The notes: generated by a model from the letters alone, not told the origin. A stretch of 64,000 bases of DNA from Acinetobacter genomosp. 15BJ (GCF_000400715.1 NZ_KE007347.1:1409382-1473381), one strand, 5' to 3'; numbered from the stretch's first letter, positions 1 through 12,091 are shown. Made by a program: numbers and translations.

Positions 1-3000
1 GACTTTAATTGTTCCTCGGTCGCAGCTTGTTTACTGTTATAGGTGGTATTTGGATCCCATGTGGTATTGGTTAAACCATTGATTCGACCTGTCACACCAT
101 TCACCGTTACAGGGTTGCTGCCTGTGCCTGAACCAATCGTGACCTGATTGGCGAGACGAATATCAACATTATTGCCTTGGTTGCTGATCACAAGGTTACT
201 GTCCGCATTGGAAATATCCACGGTATCGTCAGGTGCAACATTACTCTTACTTGCCGCATTCTGATTGGTGCTTAGGTTCCAACCCTTATTGGCAATTTGC
301 TCAACTTCATGCAATTGACTACCATTCACCGCATCAGTCGAACTCGCATTCACATCACCTTTAGCCACATTGGTGATCTTTTGATTGCCTGCACTGATTC
401 CGTTCTTACTAATACTTGGGCTATTCGCGATCGCATTGCCACTACCATCGACAAAGCTAAGACCATTGCTATTGATCAATGTGCCTGCTGCATTAACACT
501 ATCGACTTTCACATCTTTGGCTAATTTAACTGTGAGCTTGTTATTTCCATCAGCCACAACACCAATATTGTTATCTGTCAATTTGCTCGCATCTGTTACG
601 CCACCAACGACATTTAGTGTTTCTCCAAGTTTACGCTGTACATTGCCACCGCTATCTGCTTGAAAGGTCAGTGCTGTATTCGCTAAATCTTCAATTGCTG
701 TATTGGTTTGATGCAACTGACTACCATTAATCGCATCCGTACTGGTTGAGCTAATTCGACCTGCTGCGACATTAACGATAGTACGTTCATTCCCTGCACT
801 GCCTACACTTACGCTTGAAGAATTGGTAGGTGTACCAGCAAAATTATAGGTCTTGCCATTAATCACCGTACTGGTTGTCTGTACGTAATCAGCTGATTGC
901 GAGCCGCTACCGAGTGCAACAGCATTGTTATGATTAACGACTGTATTTGCACCTAAAGCAGTCGCACCTTCGGCAATTGCCTGTGCATTAGTACCTTGAG
1001 CAATGGTATTGGTATTTAGTGCTTTAGCATTGAAACCTTGTGAAATTGCTGCGCTACCTGTCGCCAAAGCATTTGCACCAATCGCAGTTGCATTATCCGC
1101 AATAGCTTGTGCATTGTTCCCTTGTGCAATCGAATTAATATTTAACGCTTTCGCTGCTACACCTTGAGCCAGCGCATTTTCCCCGTCTGCTTTCGCCTGT
1201 TTCCCTAAAGCAATCCCATTTGCCCCAACCGTCTGCGCATCTAAACCAATTGCAATCGCATCTTTCGCTTCCACTTTACTGTTTTTACCTACTGCAATGG
1301 TATTTTCTTCAGTTGCTCGAGCCGTATTTCCTAAAGCAATTGCACTTTGGATCTGGGCAAAACTATCTGTACCAATGGCAATGGTATTTGAATTGAGATT
1401 GTTATCAATTTCATCTTTGGTCGGATTAGCTTTCCCAGAAATTGAATTGTTCCCCATCGCAATCGCATTGCTTGCATAACTTGTGGCTTGGGTACCTGTT
1501 GCAATCGAATCACGGGCATTTGCATTGGCCTGTTTACCTGTCGCCAGAGCATTGGTTCCAGACGCCGATGCTTGCGTACCCAAAGCCAGCGCATCTGTAC
1601 TTGAGGAACGGCTGCTGACCCCAACGGCAAGCGCTCTATCTGCACTGGCACGAGCGTCATAACCTTGCGCAATACTCTCTTCCCCTCGAGCGATGGTTTC
1701 TTTACCAATTGCAATCCCTTTACTGTTGGTCACCAGTGCATTGCTACCCACAGCAATCGCATCATTTACTTTATCATTGCTGGTTTGTGGCTCTGATTTC
1801 GCATCTTTACCAATGACAATACTGTTTTCACCACGGCTGATCGCATGCTGACCAATCGCAACACCTGCTGCATCATATGCAATTGTGCCCGTTGAGCCGA
1901 TCGTGGTTGCATTATCCCCTAGCGCATAGACCTGCGAACCAATTGCAGTACTGTTTTTATTCTGGGCAATCGCCTCAGGTCCAATTGCCACAGCATCGAC
2001 CCCAGATGCCCCTTCATTATTTTTATTCCCAATCGCTTCTGATTTTACGCTGATATATTTAACTCGACTCGCCTCAACCGCTTCTTGCATTTGAGCTAGA
2101 TTTACTGCATCTGTCCCTACTTTGCCTGCTGCCAGTCCACTAATCACCGTATTGGGTCTTAAATTAATTTGCTTTGACGTCGCATCGGTATAAGTCACAG
2201 CATTGTCAACGCTTGGAAGCACAGCGCCACTGGAGATTGCACCTAAGGCATCAACCACTGTGTTATATTTAAATTCATTGCCTTTATTATCTTTCAGCGT
2301 AATTTGTGAATAACTCCCATTGTTGTCTACACTCACATCGCCACCAATTAAATTTCCCACTTTTTCTTGGGCAATTTTTAATTGTCTAACGTTCACAGCA
2401 TCATAACCATCCGCACCATCATCAACATGGGCAATCCGTCGGTTAAATGCAGCAACCCCTCCTGAGCCATCAGAACCTACTGAGACAACTCCCTGATTAC
2501 TGGTTTTAGTTGAAGTCAAATAGCCTGTTTGTGTTTCAGCTAACTCTTTTGAAGCGACAGAATTAGAACCCAATGCAATACTGTTGTCTTTTGCCCATGC
2601 ATTCGTCCCAATGACAACCCCATTATCTGCATTTTTCTTGGTTCCCGTCCCAGAACCATCATCGATGCCTTCTACTTTTGAATTAGACCCAATCGCGACT
2701 GCGCCCTGATTATCCGCACTTGCTAAATAACCGACAGCAACAGCAGCTTGACCAGAAATCGAACGTCCGCCGATGGCTGTAGTATGATCAGTATCACTTG
2801 CATCCTGATTGGACAAATACCCGATACTCACATTTTCTTCGCCAGTTGAGCCTTGTCCCGACTTAGAGCCAATCGCAATATTATAATTACCAGATGTTCC
2901 ATTTGAGGCTTGCAATCCAATGGCAATATTTTCATTCCCCTTAATGTTTTGTCCAGCGCTGGTACCTATTGCAATATGGTTTTGATTACTATTTCCTGCA

Positions 3001-4382
3001 TTATTGACCGTACCAACTCCTGCATTTGCCCCTAAAGAAATGGCACTGGTACTATTTGCCTGTGCACCTGAACCCAGCGCTGTTGAATTTGCTCCGCCAG
3101 CAATTGCACTGTCCCCAAGAGCGGTTGCTGAACCAGATGCTGCTTTCGCCCCTTGACCAATAGCAGTGGCATTGGATGCAGAAGCTTCTGCACCTGAGCC
3201 CAGTGCACTGGAATTTTCAGCACTCGCAACTGAGTTAGAACCCACTGCAATGGCATTTTTGGTGCTGGTACCACTAACCTTTGCCGCATCACCAATCGCA
3301 ATCGAACTAGTAATTTCCATCGTATCAGTCGTCGCTGCTTGTCCGATCACCGTGTTTTTATTGCCAAGAGCTTTGGAGTCTTTACCAATCGCGATCGACG
3401 CAACTCCATCCGTACCTGCCACTGCTGTTCCAACAATGGCATTATTACCTATCGCCACTGCATCTGTAGCGGCACTATTGGTCACAGCTTTTGGTCCGAC
3501 CGCCACAGAATCTGTACCATTTGCGACAGAGTCATCTAAAACCGAAGTTGCATGAAAATATTTTGCTCGCTCAATCCCTGCATTTAATAAATCTTGCTCC
3601 ACTTGATACAGTTGATCACCCGTCACCACTTCTTTAGATCCAGAACCAACAGTGGCATTTTTAGTTACTGTAATTTGACCATTATCGATCACCACCCCAT
3701 CGACTGTAACTTTGTCAAAACTGACCTCTGGCTTTGTCGCAACAGTAAGATTATTTCCTGATCGAGTAATCGCAATATTTGCACCATCTGAAAATTGCAC
3801 GGTGTCAGAAGCCTTTACCGATGTAGCAGCATCGCCATTGGCTTGAATTTTCCAAGTTTGGTTGGATATTCCCCCAACCGATGATTGTAAGTTTGCAATG
3901 TCCCCTTCATTTACCGTTACACGGTTGGTTAATAGAGAAATATCATTTACATTTTTTGAAACACTCGAATTTAATGATGAAATATCTGAGCTATTTTGAA
4001 TGACTTTATTATCAACAGTTTTGAGTTGACCAAAGGTTGCAGCATCATCATTGCTCACCCCATCACTCAACCCAGATATTTTATTAGCTGTGCTATCAAT
4101 CGTCACTGACCCCACGGTGACATTTTTAAAGCTGACATTATCTGAGGTCGAAATCGTATGTTTTATATTAAGCGGATCACTGTTATCTGTAATGACTTGT
4201 ATATTAGTGCCCTGAATCACGTCATCCGCATAGCTAGTCATCGCTCCCATCGTAAAATTAAGGAGTACCGCTGTGACTGAAATTTTGATTGTTTTTGATT
4301 TTACTCTTGATTTAGCTAGCTCAGAGACTGCTACCCAAACACCCATTGAAGCGTTCCACACTAGCTTATAGACTTTATTCAT
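1..4382 (-). CDS. Trimeric autotransporter adhesin (YadA/Ata-like), N-terminal part, cut by window edge
   Basis: A surface adhesin expected to trimerise through a C-terminal beta-barrel anchor that lies beyond the left edge. The reading frame is open from the ATG at 4382 to base 1, giving 1,460 codons. It begins with an extended signal peptide (MNKVYKLVWNASMGVWVAVS), typical of type V secretion, with the hydrophobic core near residues 36-50 and AAGGTG upstream of the start. From about residue 280 to 1160 there are many YadA-head style repeats of the form (S/T)xAIGxxAxA. Neck motifs follow the pattern TDAVN-x-x-QL (for example near 2100, 740 and 330). Acinetobacter Ata has this organisation and binds matrix proteins. 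Binding partners cannot be told from sequence. Confident in class, not in orthology with Ata. Confidence 0.93.
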   Translation of the reverse strand, partial: MNKVYKLVWNASMGVWVAVSELAKSRVKSKTIKISVTAVLLNFTMGAMTSYADDVIQGTNIQVITDNSDPLNIKHTISTSDNVSFKNVTVGSVTIDSTANKISGLSDGVSNDDAATFGQLKTVDNKVIQNSSDISSLNSSVSKNVNDISLLTNRVTVNEGDIANLQSSVGGISNQTWKIQANGDAATSVKASDTVQFSDGANIAITRSGNNLTVATKPEVSFDKVTVDGVVIDNGQITVTKNATVGSGSKEVVTGDQLYQVEQDLLNAGIERAKYFHATSVLDDSVANGTDSVAVGPKAVTNSAATDAVAIGNNAIVGTAVAGTDGVASIAIGKDSKALGNKNTVIGQAATTDTMEITSSIAIGDAAKVSGTSTKNAIAVGSNSVASAENSSALGSGAEASASNATAIGQGAKAASGSATALGDSAIAGGANSTALGSGAQANSTSAISLGANAGVGTVNNAGNSNQNHIAIGTSAGQNIKGNENIAIGLQASNGTSGNYNIAIGSKSGQGSTGEENVSIGYLSNQDASDTDHTTAIGGRSISGQAAVAVGYLASADNQGAVAIGSNSKVEGIDDGSGTGTKKNADNGVVIGTNAWAKDNSIALGSNSVASKELAETQTGYLTSTKTSNQGVVSVGSDGSGGVAAFNRRIAHVDDGADGYDAVNVRQLKIAQEKVGNLIGGDVSVDNNGSYSQITLKDNKGNEFKYNTVVDALGAISSGAVLPSVDNAVTYTDATSKQINLRPNTVISGLAAGKVGTDAVNLAQMQEAVEASRVKYISVKSEAIGNKNNEGASGVDAVAIGPEAIAQNKNSTAIGSQVYALGDNATTIGSTGTIAYDAAGVAIGQHAISRGENSIVIGKDAKSEPQTSNDKVNDAIAVGSNALVTNSKGIAIGKETIARGEESIAQGYDARASADRALAVGVSSRSSSTDALALGTQASASGTNALATGKQANANARDSIATGTQATSYASNAIAMGNNSISGKANPTKDEIDNNLNSNTIAIGTDSFAQIQSAIALGNTARATEENTIAVGKNSKVEAKDAIAIGLDAQTVGANGIALGKQAKADGENALAQGVAAKALNINSIAQGNNAQAIADNATAIGANALATGSAAISQGFNAKALNTNTIAQGTNAQAIAEGATALGANTVVNHNNAVALGSGSQSADYVQTTSTVINGKTYNFAGTPTNSSSVSVGSAGNERTIVNVAAGRISSTSTDAINGSQLHQTNTAIEDLANTALTFQADSGGNVQRKLGETLNVVGGVTDASKLTDNNIGVVADGNNKLTVKLAKDVKVDSVNAAGTLINSNGLSFVDGSGNAIANSPSISKNGISAGNQKITNVAKGDVNASSTDAVNGSQLHEVEQIANKGWNLSTNQNAASKSNVAPDDTVDISNADSNLVISNQGNNVDIRLANQVTIGSGTGSNPVTVNGVTGRINGLTNTTWDPNTTYNSKQAATEEQLK

Positions 4383-4910
4383 GATTATTTCACCTTGTCG
4401 TTTTATATATATTTTTAAAGTATTTATTTTGAATAAAATATAATCAGAAACCCATTAAACCATTGGTAACTTAGAGTAATTCTTTATTTATACTTTTGTT
4501 TTTTTAAATTAATTAACAAAAATTACATTTACTTTTTTATTATTTAAAATACACCTATTTGCTATTTAAAAATTTAAAATTAAATTTTTAAAATCAATAC
4601 AATAAACATTAATTATAAATATTTAACTATTAGTTTAATATTATTAACACCAACCAAAATCCCAGTAATCACTCATATTTCAATCTGTTTCTTTGTGTAA
4701 CTTTATTTTATCTTTAGTTAAAATATTTTTTAAAACAACCTCATTTAAGAAAAAAATTAGTTTTTCTAGCAACTTAGATTAATAAATACTAAAACACAAT
4801 AAAATCAATAGATTTGCACAGATCCATTCTGAGGGGTATCTTTAAAAACATGAAAAATAAATAAATTTCAAACCTAAAGATAGATCGAATAATAAAAGTG
4901 AGATCGAAAA
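4383..4910. other. AT-rich intergenic region upstream of the adhesin and aspT
   Basis: A 528-bp gap between two divergent genes. It is extremely AT-rich with long A and T runs, and no convincing coding frame was seen. It must hold the promoters of the adhesin (minus) and of aspT (plus). The composition is of the kind bound by H-NS-like silencers in gammaproteobacteria; that role is inference only. No clear terminator or operator palindrome was found. Confidence 0.5.
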
Positions 4911-6596
4911 ATGATTGAATGGTTACAAGGTGAATTAAAACATAGTCCAGAAATATTATTGTTCTTATCCTTGGCAATAGGTTTCTGGATCGGTCAGTTT
5001 CAATTCGGAAAATTTCAGTTCGGTGGCGTGGCGGGTTCTCTACTTGTTGCAGTGGTGTTAAGTCTAATCGGTGTACCTATCGATAATGGGGTCAAGGCTA
5101 TTCTGTTTGCATTGTTCATTTATGCAGTTGGTTTTGAAAGTGGTCCGCAATTTTTTAAATCATTAGGTCCACAATCGATAAAAGAAATCCTCTTAGCAGT
5201 GTTCATGGCAGTTAGTGGTTTAATTACCGTGTTGGTCATGGCGAAGTTATTCCATTTAGATAAAGGATTAGCAGCTGGATTGGCCGCTGGAGGCATGACC
5301 CAATCTGCAATTATTGGGACTGCAGGTGACGCGATTTCCCGTCTCGACCTCCCCTTAGCTGAGATTCAAAAACTACAGGCCAATGTCGCAATCGGATATG
5401 CAGTGACTTATATTTTCGGTTCATTGGGTGCGATTATCGTCTGTGTGAATATTCTCCCTAAGTTTATGGGCAAAGAAATTCATGATGATGCTTTGAAAGC
5501 ACAATCCGAACGCCTTAAAGGTGCTTTTGAACTAGCGCCTGGCCAAGAACTGGCAATGCCTGAAATTGTCGGACGCATTTATAAAGTTAAACAAGCTAAT
5601 GGGCAAACTGTTGCAGAACTTGAAGCCAAGCAAAGTAGCATCACCATAGAACGTTTAAAGCGTAAAGATCAATTAATTGATGTTGCACCAGAACTGACTT
5701 TACAAACAGATGATGTGATATTGCTAGTCGGTCGTCGTGCCAGTGTTGTTGCTGTTTCAGACCAAATCGGTACTGAGCTACAGTCTTCACAAGGCATGGA
5801 AATGATTATGGATACGACGGATGTGATCCTAAGAAATTCCAAGTATATCAACCGTAGTCTCGGCGATATCAAAGGCAATACTCCTGCTTATTTAAAGCAT
5901 GGGATTTACGTACTGGCGATTAAACGTAATGATGAAACTCAAAGCTTGAGTGATGACACCGTTTTACATCAAGGAGATGTTATTACGGTTTATGGAACTA
6001 AAAGTGATCTTGATCGTTTAGTCAAAGAAGCAGGTACAGCACTGCCAGAAAGCTTAAAGACCGACTGGATTTTCCACGGCGCAGGCTTGGTCGTTGGTTT
6101 ATTGATTGGTCTATTTGTTGTTCGTATTGGTGATGTACCTCTAACACTCGGTGCAGGTGGTGGTGCGTTACTGTCTGGCCTTCTGTTTGGTTGGTTGCGC
6201 AGCCGTAATCAAGTCCATGGCAACATGCCTTTAGCTGCATCACAGCTACTGAAAGATTTGGGGCTTGCAGGATTCGTTGCTGCGGTTGGCTTGCAATCTG
6301 GTTTACAAGCCATCCAAACCATTAAAGACAGTGGTCTTTCACTATTTATGATTGGTGTCGTGGTCACACTGGTTCCACTGATTCTATCCATGCTTTTCGC
6401 TCGTTATGTGCTGCGTTATGACAACGTTGCGGTTATGGCAGGTGCATTATCGGGTTCCCGTAGTGCCAACCCAGCCTTTGGTGCAATTTTAGATAAAGCT
6501 GGAAACTCGATTCCGACCGTGCCTTTCGCAATTACCTATGCCTTGGCAAACGTATTCTTAACTCTGCTTGGCCCACTGATTGTTGGTCTTGCTTAA
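4911..6596 (+). CDS. aspT: Aspartate:alanine exchanger family transporter
   Basis: A 561-residue inner-membrane antiporter of the AspT family. It has two membrane halves (about residues 10-200 and 380-561) around a soluble middle section with two TrkA-C/RCK_C-like domains (about 205-370), the usual architecture and length. Glycine-rich membrane motifs such as GLAAGGMTQSAIIGTAGDA and GALSGSRSANPAFG are present, one in each half. In known systems AspT swaps aspartate for alanine and, with aspartate decarboxylase, builds a proton gradient. The decarboxylase gene follows 50 bp downstream, so the pair is probably one operon. The ribosome-binding site is weak (GTGAG, 10 bp upstream). Related YidE-type proteins have unknown substrates, so specificity rests on the neighbour. 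Confidence 0.85.
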   Translation: MIEWLQGELKHSPEILLFLSLAIGFWIGQFQFGKFQFGGVAGSLLVAVVLSLIGVPIDNGVKAILFALFIYAVGFESGPQFFKSLGPQSIKEILLAVFMAVSGLITVLVMAKLFHLDKGLAAGLAAGGMTQSAIIGTAGDAISRLDLPLAEIQKLQANVAIGYAVTYIFGSLGAIIVCVNILPKFMGKEIHDDALKAQSERLKGAFELAPGQELAMPEIVGRIYKVKQANGQTVAELEAKQSSITIERLKRKDQLIDVAPELTLQTDDVILLVGRRASVVAVSDQIGTELQSSQGMEMIMDTTDVILRNSKYINRSLGDIKGNTPAYLKHGIYVLAIKRNDETQSLSDDTVLHQGDVITVYGTKSDLDRLVKEAGTALPESLKTDWIFHGAGLVVGLLIGLFVVRIGDVPLTLGAGGGALLSGLLFGWLRSRNQVHGNMPLAASQLLKDLGLAGFVAAVGLQSGLQAIQTIKDSGLSLFMIGVVVTLVPLILSMLFARYVLRYDNVAVMAGALSGSRSANPAFGAILDKAGNSIPTVPFAITYALANVFLTLLGPLIVGLA

Positions 6597-6631
6597 CATC
6601 CATATTCAAAATTTTATTGCCGTCACTATAA

Positions 6632-8248
<1,617 letters not shown>

Positions 8249-8274
8249 ACCTGAATCAATATTCATGATCAATA

Positions 8275-8298
8275 AAAAAGCAGCTTAGGCTGCTTTTT
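8275..8298. terminator. Bidirectional rho-independent terminator
   Basis: Perfect 10-bp stem AAAAAGCAGC / GCTGCTTTTT with a TTAG loop. It lies between the convergent asdA (plus) and cntB (minus) genes and has T runs usable on both strands. Confidence 0.85.
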
Positions 8299-8323
8299 AT
8301 ACTTTAAAACTCAACGCTTAAAA

Positions 8324-9280
8324 CTAAAGATCGAGTACCAGTTTTTTGCCTTTGGCACGCGACACACAAATCATCATCGATTGCTGTGAGGCTTTTTCAT
8401 CATCACTCAAGTACTGATCAAAATGCTCAGCTTCACCTTCAAGAATTGTAGTTTCGCAGGTCCCACAGACCCCTTCACGGCATAAACATTCCACATCAAT
8501 ATTGAGGAGTTCAATCGCTTGTAAAATGGTTTGATTGCCTTGAACTTCCACTTGCTGATTGGATTTTGCCAGCACTACCGTAAAGGCTTCCCCCTCTTCT
8601 GGTACCGTTGATGCAAATTGTTCCCAGTGAATATATTCATCGCGGTAACGATGGTAATTACAACGATCGATCACCGCATCAATCATTGGCTTAGGGCCAC
8701 ATATATAGACATGCGTGCCTTTCGGTTGGGCACCAATCAACTGATCCAAATCCAAACATTTACCATCCGAATCGATATAGCTAAAAATATGTTCGCCATG
8801 CTTTAGTTTGAGCTCTTCTAATAGCGCGGCATGTTCTGGCGAACGATAGGCATAATGCAACTCATAGTCGGCACCACGCGCAGCCAACTCATCCATTTGC
8901 GGCACAAATGGCGTAATACCAATACCGCCGGCAATCAGAATGTGTTTCTCACCATCTGCCGCTAAGGGAAACAAATTCTTCGGTTCAGAAATCAGAATCT
9001 CACAGCCTTCATTGCACTGATCATGCATATAGACTGAACCACCTTTACCTTCAATATCTTTACGGACACACACTTGGTAAGTCGAAAGATCTTGAGCACA
9101 ACTCATCAGTGAATAGGCATTGGATAGCTGGTCATTCATTTTCACAATGATATGACTACCACCATTGAATTGAGGGAAATTTTGTCCGTCCTGACGTTTA
9201 AATGTAAACCGTTTGATCAGTGGAGTCAGTTGCTCTACACGTGTGACCACTGATGCAAACATTTCATAATGACTAGCCAT
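8324..9280 (-). CDS. cntB: Carnitine monooxygenase, reductase subunit CntB
   Basis: Electron-transfer partner of CntA. The protein has an FMN/FAD-binding beta-barrel (about residues 1-105), an NAD-binding domain with IAGGIGITPF (about 110-215), and a C-terminal plant-type [2Fe-2S] domain with the cysteine pattern C-L-C-R-E-G-V-C-G-T-C and a later cysteine in MMICVSRA. The 318-residue length fits the phthalate-dioxygenase-reductase group. It is the last gene of the carnitine operon. An AGAGGA ribosome-binding site precedes the ATG. It should pass electrons from NAD(P)H to the Rieske centre of CntA, which cleaves carnitine to trimethylamine and malic semialdehyde. YeaX-type homologues also act on gamma-butyrobetaine, but the neighbours favour carnitine. 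Confidence 0.92.
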   Translation of the reverse strand: MASHYEMFASVVTRVEQLTPLIKRFTFKRQDGQNFPQFNGGSHIIVKMNDQLSNAYSLMSCAQDLSTYQVCVRKDIEGKGGSVYMHDQCNEGCEILISEPKNLFPLAADGEKHILIAGGIGITPFVPQMDELAARGADYELHYAYRSPEHAALLEELKLKHGEHIFSYIDSDGKCLDLDQLIGAQPKGTHVYICGPKPMIDAVIDRCNYHRYRDEYIHWEQFASTVPEEGEAFTVVLAKSNQQVEVQGNQTILQAIELLNIDVECLCREGVCGTCETTILEGEAEHFDQYLSDDEKASQQSMMICVSRAKGKKLVLDL

Positions 9281-9384
9281 GTCTAAATCCTCTTTACCGC
9301 ATGCTGCTCATCTAAGCATTTTCTAATTTTAAGCGCATATTGCCTGTTGGGTCGCCCATTCTGGCAACCCAACCAATAGTGTCC

Positions 9385-10836
9385 CTAGATTCCTAAACAC
9401 ATATATTTAATGGTCATGAACTCTTCCAAGCCATATTTAGAACCTTCACGACCAACACCTGATTGTTTCACACCACCAAATGGCACCACTTCATTGGAAA
9501 TAGCAGTTGAGTTCATTCCGACCATGCCATATTCCAACTGTTCAGCGACACGCCAAATCCGTGAAATATTTTCGCTATACACATAAGCCGCTAAACCAAA
9601 AATGGTATCGTTGGCTTGCGCCACCACATCGGCTTCCTCAGTAAAGCGAATTAACGGTGCCACAGGCCCAAAAATCTCTTCCTGAACAATGTCCATATCA
9701 CGCGAAACATCGGTTAACACCGTCGGTTCAAAGAAAGTCTGACCCAATGAATGCTGCTGACCGCCACACGCCACTTGTGCACCTTTACCACAGGCATCAT
9801 CAATCAACTGTTTTGCTTTCAACACCGCTTTGTCATTGATTAACGGCCCAATCTGCACATTCGATTCCAAACCATTGCCGATTTTGAATTTCTGTACCTC
9901 TTGCACAAATTTCTCGGTAAATGCCTGATAAATCTTATCGTGAACGTAGATTCGATTGGCACAAACACAGGTTTGACCTGCATTACGGAACTTGGCAAAG
10001 ATTGCGCCTTGTACCGCTTTATCCAAATCTGCATCATCAAACACGATCAGTGGTGCATTGCCACCGAGTTCCAACGCCAACTTTTTAATAGTGCCTGAAC
10101 ATTGTTGCATCAATAAACGACCGACAGGTGTAGAACCGGTAAAGGTCAATTTTTTGACTTTTTCATGGCTGCTAAAGACCGAACCAATGTCTTGTGATTT
10201 GCCAGTGACAACATTAATGACGCCCGCTGGAATGCCAGCCATTTCTGCCAGTTTGGCAAGCGCAAGTGCGCAATACGGGGTTTCATTGGCAGGCTTAATT
10301 ACGATGGTACAGCCTGCCGCCAAAGCAGGTGCTGCTTTACGGGTAATCATCGCAATCGGGAAATTCCACGGCGTAATTGCTGCAACCACACCCACAGGTT
10401 CTTTGGTGATAATAAAACGCTGCTGGCTATTGGTAGTTGGAATGACATCGCCATAAACGCGCTTGCCTTCTTCAGCAAACCATTGGATAAATGAGGCCGC
10501 ATATTTCACTTCACCCAAAGCCTCAGCTACGGGCTTGCCCTGTTCAATGGTCATCATTCGAGCCAAATCATCGGCATGCGCTAAAACCAGTTGATACCAA
10601 GCCAATAACAGATCTGCACGTTTTTGTGCCGTTAATCCTTTCCATGCAGCTAAAGCCTGATACGCCACTTCGACTGCTTCGGTGGCTTCTGCTGCACCCA
10701 TATTTGGAATGACGCCAATTTCTTCACCTGTGGCAGGGTTGGTCACAGCAATGGTGGCATCGGATTGTGCACTCACCCATTGACCATTGATCAATCCGCG
10801 TTGTTGAAATAACGGACTTGCTTGCAAACTTGACAT
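9385..10836 (-). CDS. NAD(P)-dependent (malic/succinic) semialdehyde dehydrogenase
   Basis: An aldehyde dehydrogenase superfamily member of 483 residues, close to GabD-type succinate-semialdehyde dehydrogenase. The catalytic region has the glutamate motif LELGGNAP and the cysteine motif FRNAGQTCVCANR, and the C-terminus has FGGVKQSGVGREGSKYG. It lies between cntA and cntB on the same strand, so its likely substrate is malic semialdehyde released by carnitine monooxygenase, oxidised to malate. The sequence alone cannot separate malic from succinic semialdehyde. A TAGGAA ribosome-binding site precedes the ATG. Confidence 0.9.
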   Translation of the reverse strand: MSSLQASPLFQQRGLINGQWVSAQSDATIAVTNPATGEEIGVIPNMGAAEATEAVEVAYQALAAWKGLTAQKRADLLLAWYQLVLAHADDLARMMTIEQGKPVAEALGEVKYAASFIQWFAEEGKRVYGDVIPTTNSQQRFIITKEPVGVVAAITPWNFPIAMITRKAAPALAAGCTIVIKPANETPYCALALAKLAEMAGIPAGVINVVTGKSQDIGSVFSSHEKVKKLTFTGSTPVGRLLMQQCSGTIKKLALELGGNAPLIVFDDADLDKAVQGAIFAKFRNAGQTCVCANRIYVHDKIYQAFTEKFVQEVQKFKIGNGLESNVQIGPLINDKAVLKAKQLIDDACGKGAQVACGGQQHSLGQTFFEPTVLTDVSRDMDIVQEEIFGPVAPLIRFTEEADVVAQANDTIFGLAAYVYSENISRIWRVAEQLEYGMVGMNSTAISNEVVPFGGVKQSGVGREGSKYGLEEFMTIKYMCLGI

Positions 10837-10911
10837 GTCATATTCCTATCGATTGAAAGCAAGGTACGGCCTGATCACCGCACCTTAAATTATCTGATGC
10901 TTGAGACAAAA

Positions 10912-12027
10912 TTATTTGTGGTATTGCGCAACAAGATTCTGGAAATAAGCAATACCGTGTTCACTGATTCCTGAACGTTGCTTGTCGGTCATGATACGAC
11001 CTTGACCACGATAACCCCGTGATTTTAAACCACGTTGTACGCTTTCAACCAATTCAAGGTCTTCAGGACGGAAGACATTGCGATACCATTCAATTAAGTC
11101 TTTCTGATCTTGGGTCAGTTCTTCGTTGGTAAAGAAAATGTCATAGTGCTGCAAAGTAGTTTCCGCATCCATCGGAAACTCATAGATCACGGTCATGAAA
11201 TTTGCACCCGGCGGTACATTAAACATGGTGCATGGCCAAGTCCAGAAACCACTAAATGTTGGGTCTTTCACCGATGGATCAAGCTTGAATGATTTTTCTG
11301 AAGAACGTGCATAACCATATTGCAGCGTCCAGTTTTGATGCGTGGTGTGCCAGTATTTATCCACCTGTACTGAATCAGCAAAGCCCGGATGCGCTGGGCC
11401 ACAGTGGTAACACTCTAAATAGTTATCTACGATCACTTTCCAGTTCGCAGGTGTTTCCGTTACGAAACGTGCCGCCAGTTTCAAGTCTTTAATTACCGCA
11501 CAAGCTTCATTCAATTTTTGTGCAAATTCAGGCAACTGATCTTCAACACAGGTGGCATTTTCATCCATATTGATAAAGACAAAACCACCGTATTCCTCAA
11601 CTTTTAACGGCACCATGCTGGAGTTTTGCTTGTCAAAAGACTCCACATGATCACAATTACGTGCCAGAGCCAAACTACCATCCAGCTTGAATGTCCATGC
11701 ATGATACGGACAGGTAATGACATTTTTGGCTTTACCGTTGCCGCTTAACAGCTCATGACCACGATGCGGGCAGACATTATAAAAGGCACGTAATACGCTG
11801 TCTTTGCCGCGAATCACGATAATATTTTCACCAATCACCTTACGGGTAATATAGTCATTGGCTTGGGCAACTTCACTGCCATGTGCTACGCAAATCCAGC
11901 TTTTCGCAAAAATTTCTTCTTTTTCGCGCTCAAACACCTGAGATGAGGTATAGAACACTTTTGGAAATGTCCATGCCACATTTGGGTTTGAACAGAAATC
12001 TTCTGGTAATTTTTCAACTGCATTCAT
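10912..12027 (-). CDS. cntA: Carnitine monooxygenase, oxygenase subunit CntA (Rieske)
   Basis: A Rieske non-haem iron oxygenase that splits carnitine into trimethylamine and malic semialdehyde. The Rieske ligands are Cys86, His88, Cys106 and His109 (CPHRGH and CPYHAW). The mononuclear iron ligands are His208, His213 and Asp323. The bridging residue is Glu205 in NYLECYHCGPAHPGF, where most Rieske oxygenases have aspartate; this glutamate marks the CntA/YeaW group. The 371-residue length matches that group. The ATG has GGAG about 7 bp upstream. It sits inside an operon with transporter, reductase and downstream dehydrogenases, giving a complete route from carnitine to central metabolism. Confidence 0.96.
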   Translation of the reverse strand: MNAVEKLPEDFCSNPNVAWTFPKVFYTSSQVFEREKEEIFAKSWICVAHGSEVAQANDYITRKVIGENIIVIRGKDSVLRAFYNVCPHRGHELLSGNGKAKNVITCPYHAWTFKLDGSLALARNCDHVESFDKQNSSMVPLKVEEYGGFVFINMDENATCVEDQLPEFAQKLNEACAVIKDLKLAARFVTETPANWKVIVDNYLECYHCGPAHPGFADSVQVDKYWHTTHQNWTLQYGYARSSEKSFKLDPSVKDPTFSGFWTWPCTMFNVPPGANFMTVIYEFPMDAETTLQHYDIFFTNEELTQDQKDLIEWYRNVFRPEDLELVESVQRGLKSRGYRGQGRIMTDKQRSGISEHGIAYFQNLVAQYHK

Positions 12028-12091
12028 GGTTTTACTCCATTAAACTCTTTTGTCCTAACGACCGTTTTATCAAAATTGGCTGATGTTCAAA

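Noticed and set aside
3166-3555. Open frames on the plus strand opposite the adhesin (also 297-663 and 1297-1479)
   Set aside because: They are antisense shadows of the repetitive adhesin frame; their composition mirrors the repeats and no start signals are present.
1-4382. CRISPR-like or satellite repeats suspected from recurring short motifs
   Set aside because: The recurrences are degenerate codons for adhesin head repeats, not direct repeats with unique spacers.
9992-10456. 154-codon plus-strand frame opposite the semialdehyde dehydrogenase
   Set aside because: Shadow of a conserved aldehyde dehydrogenase gene.
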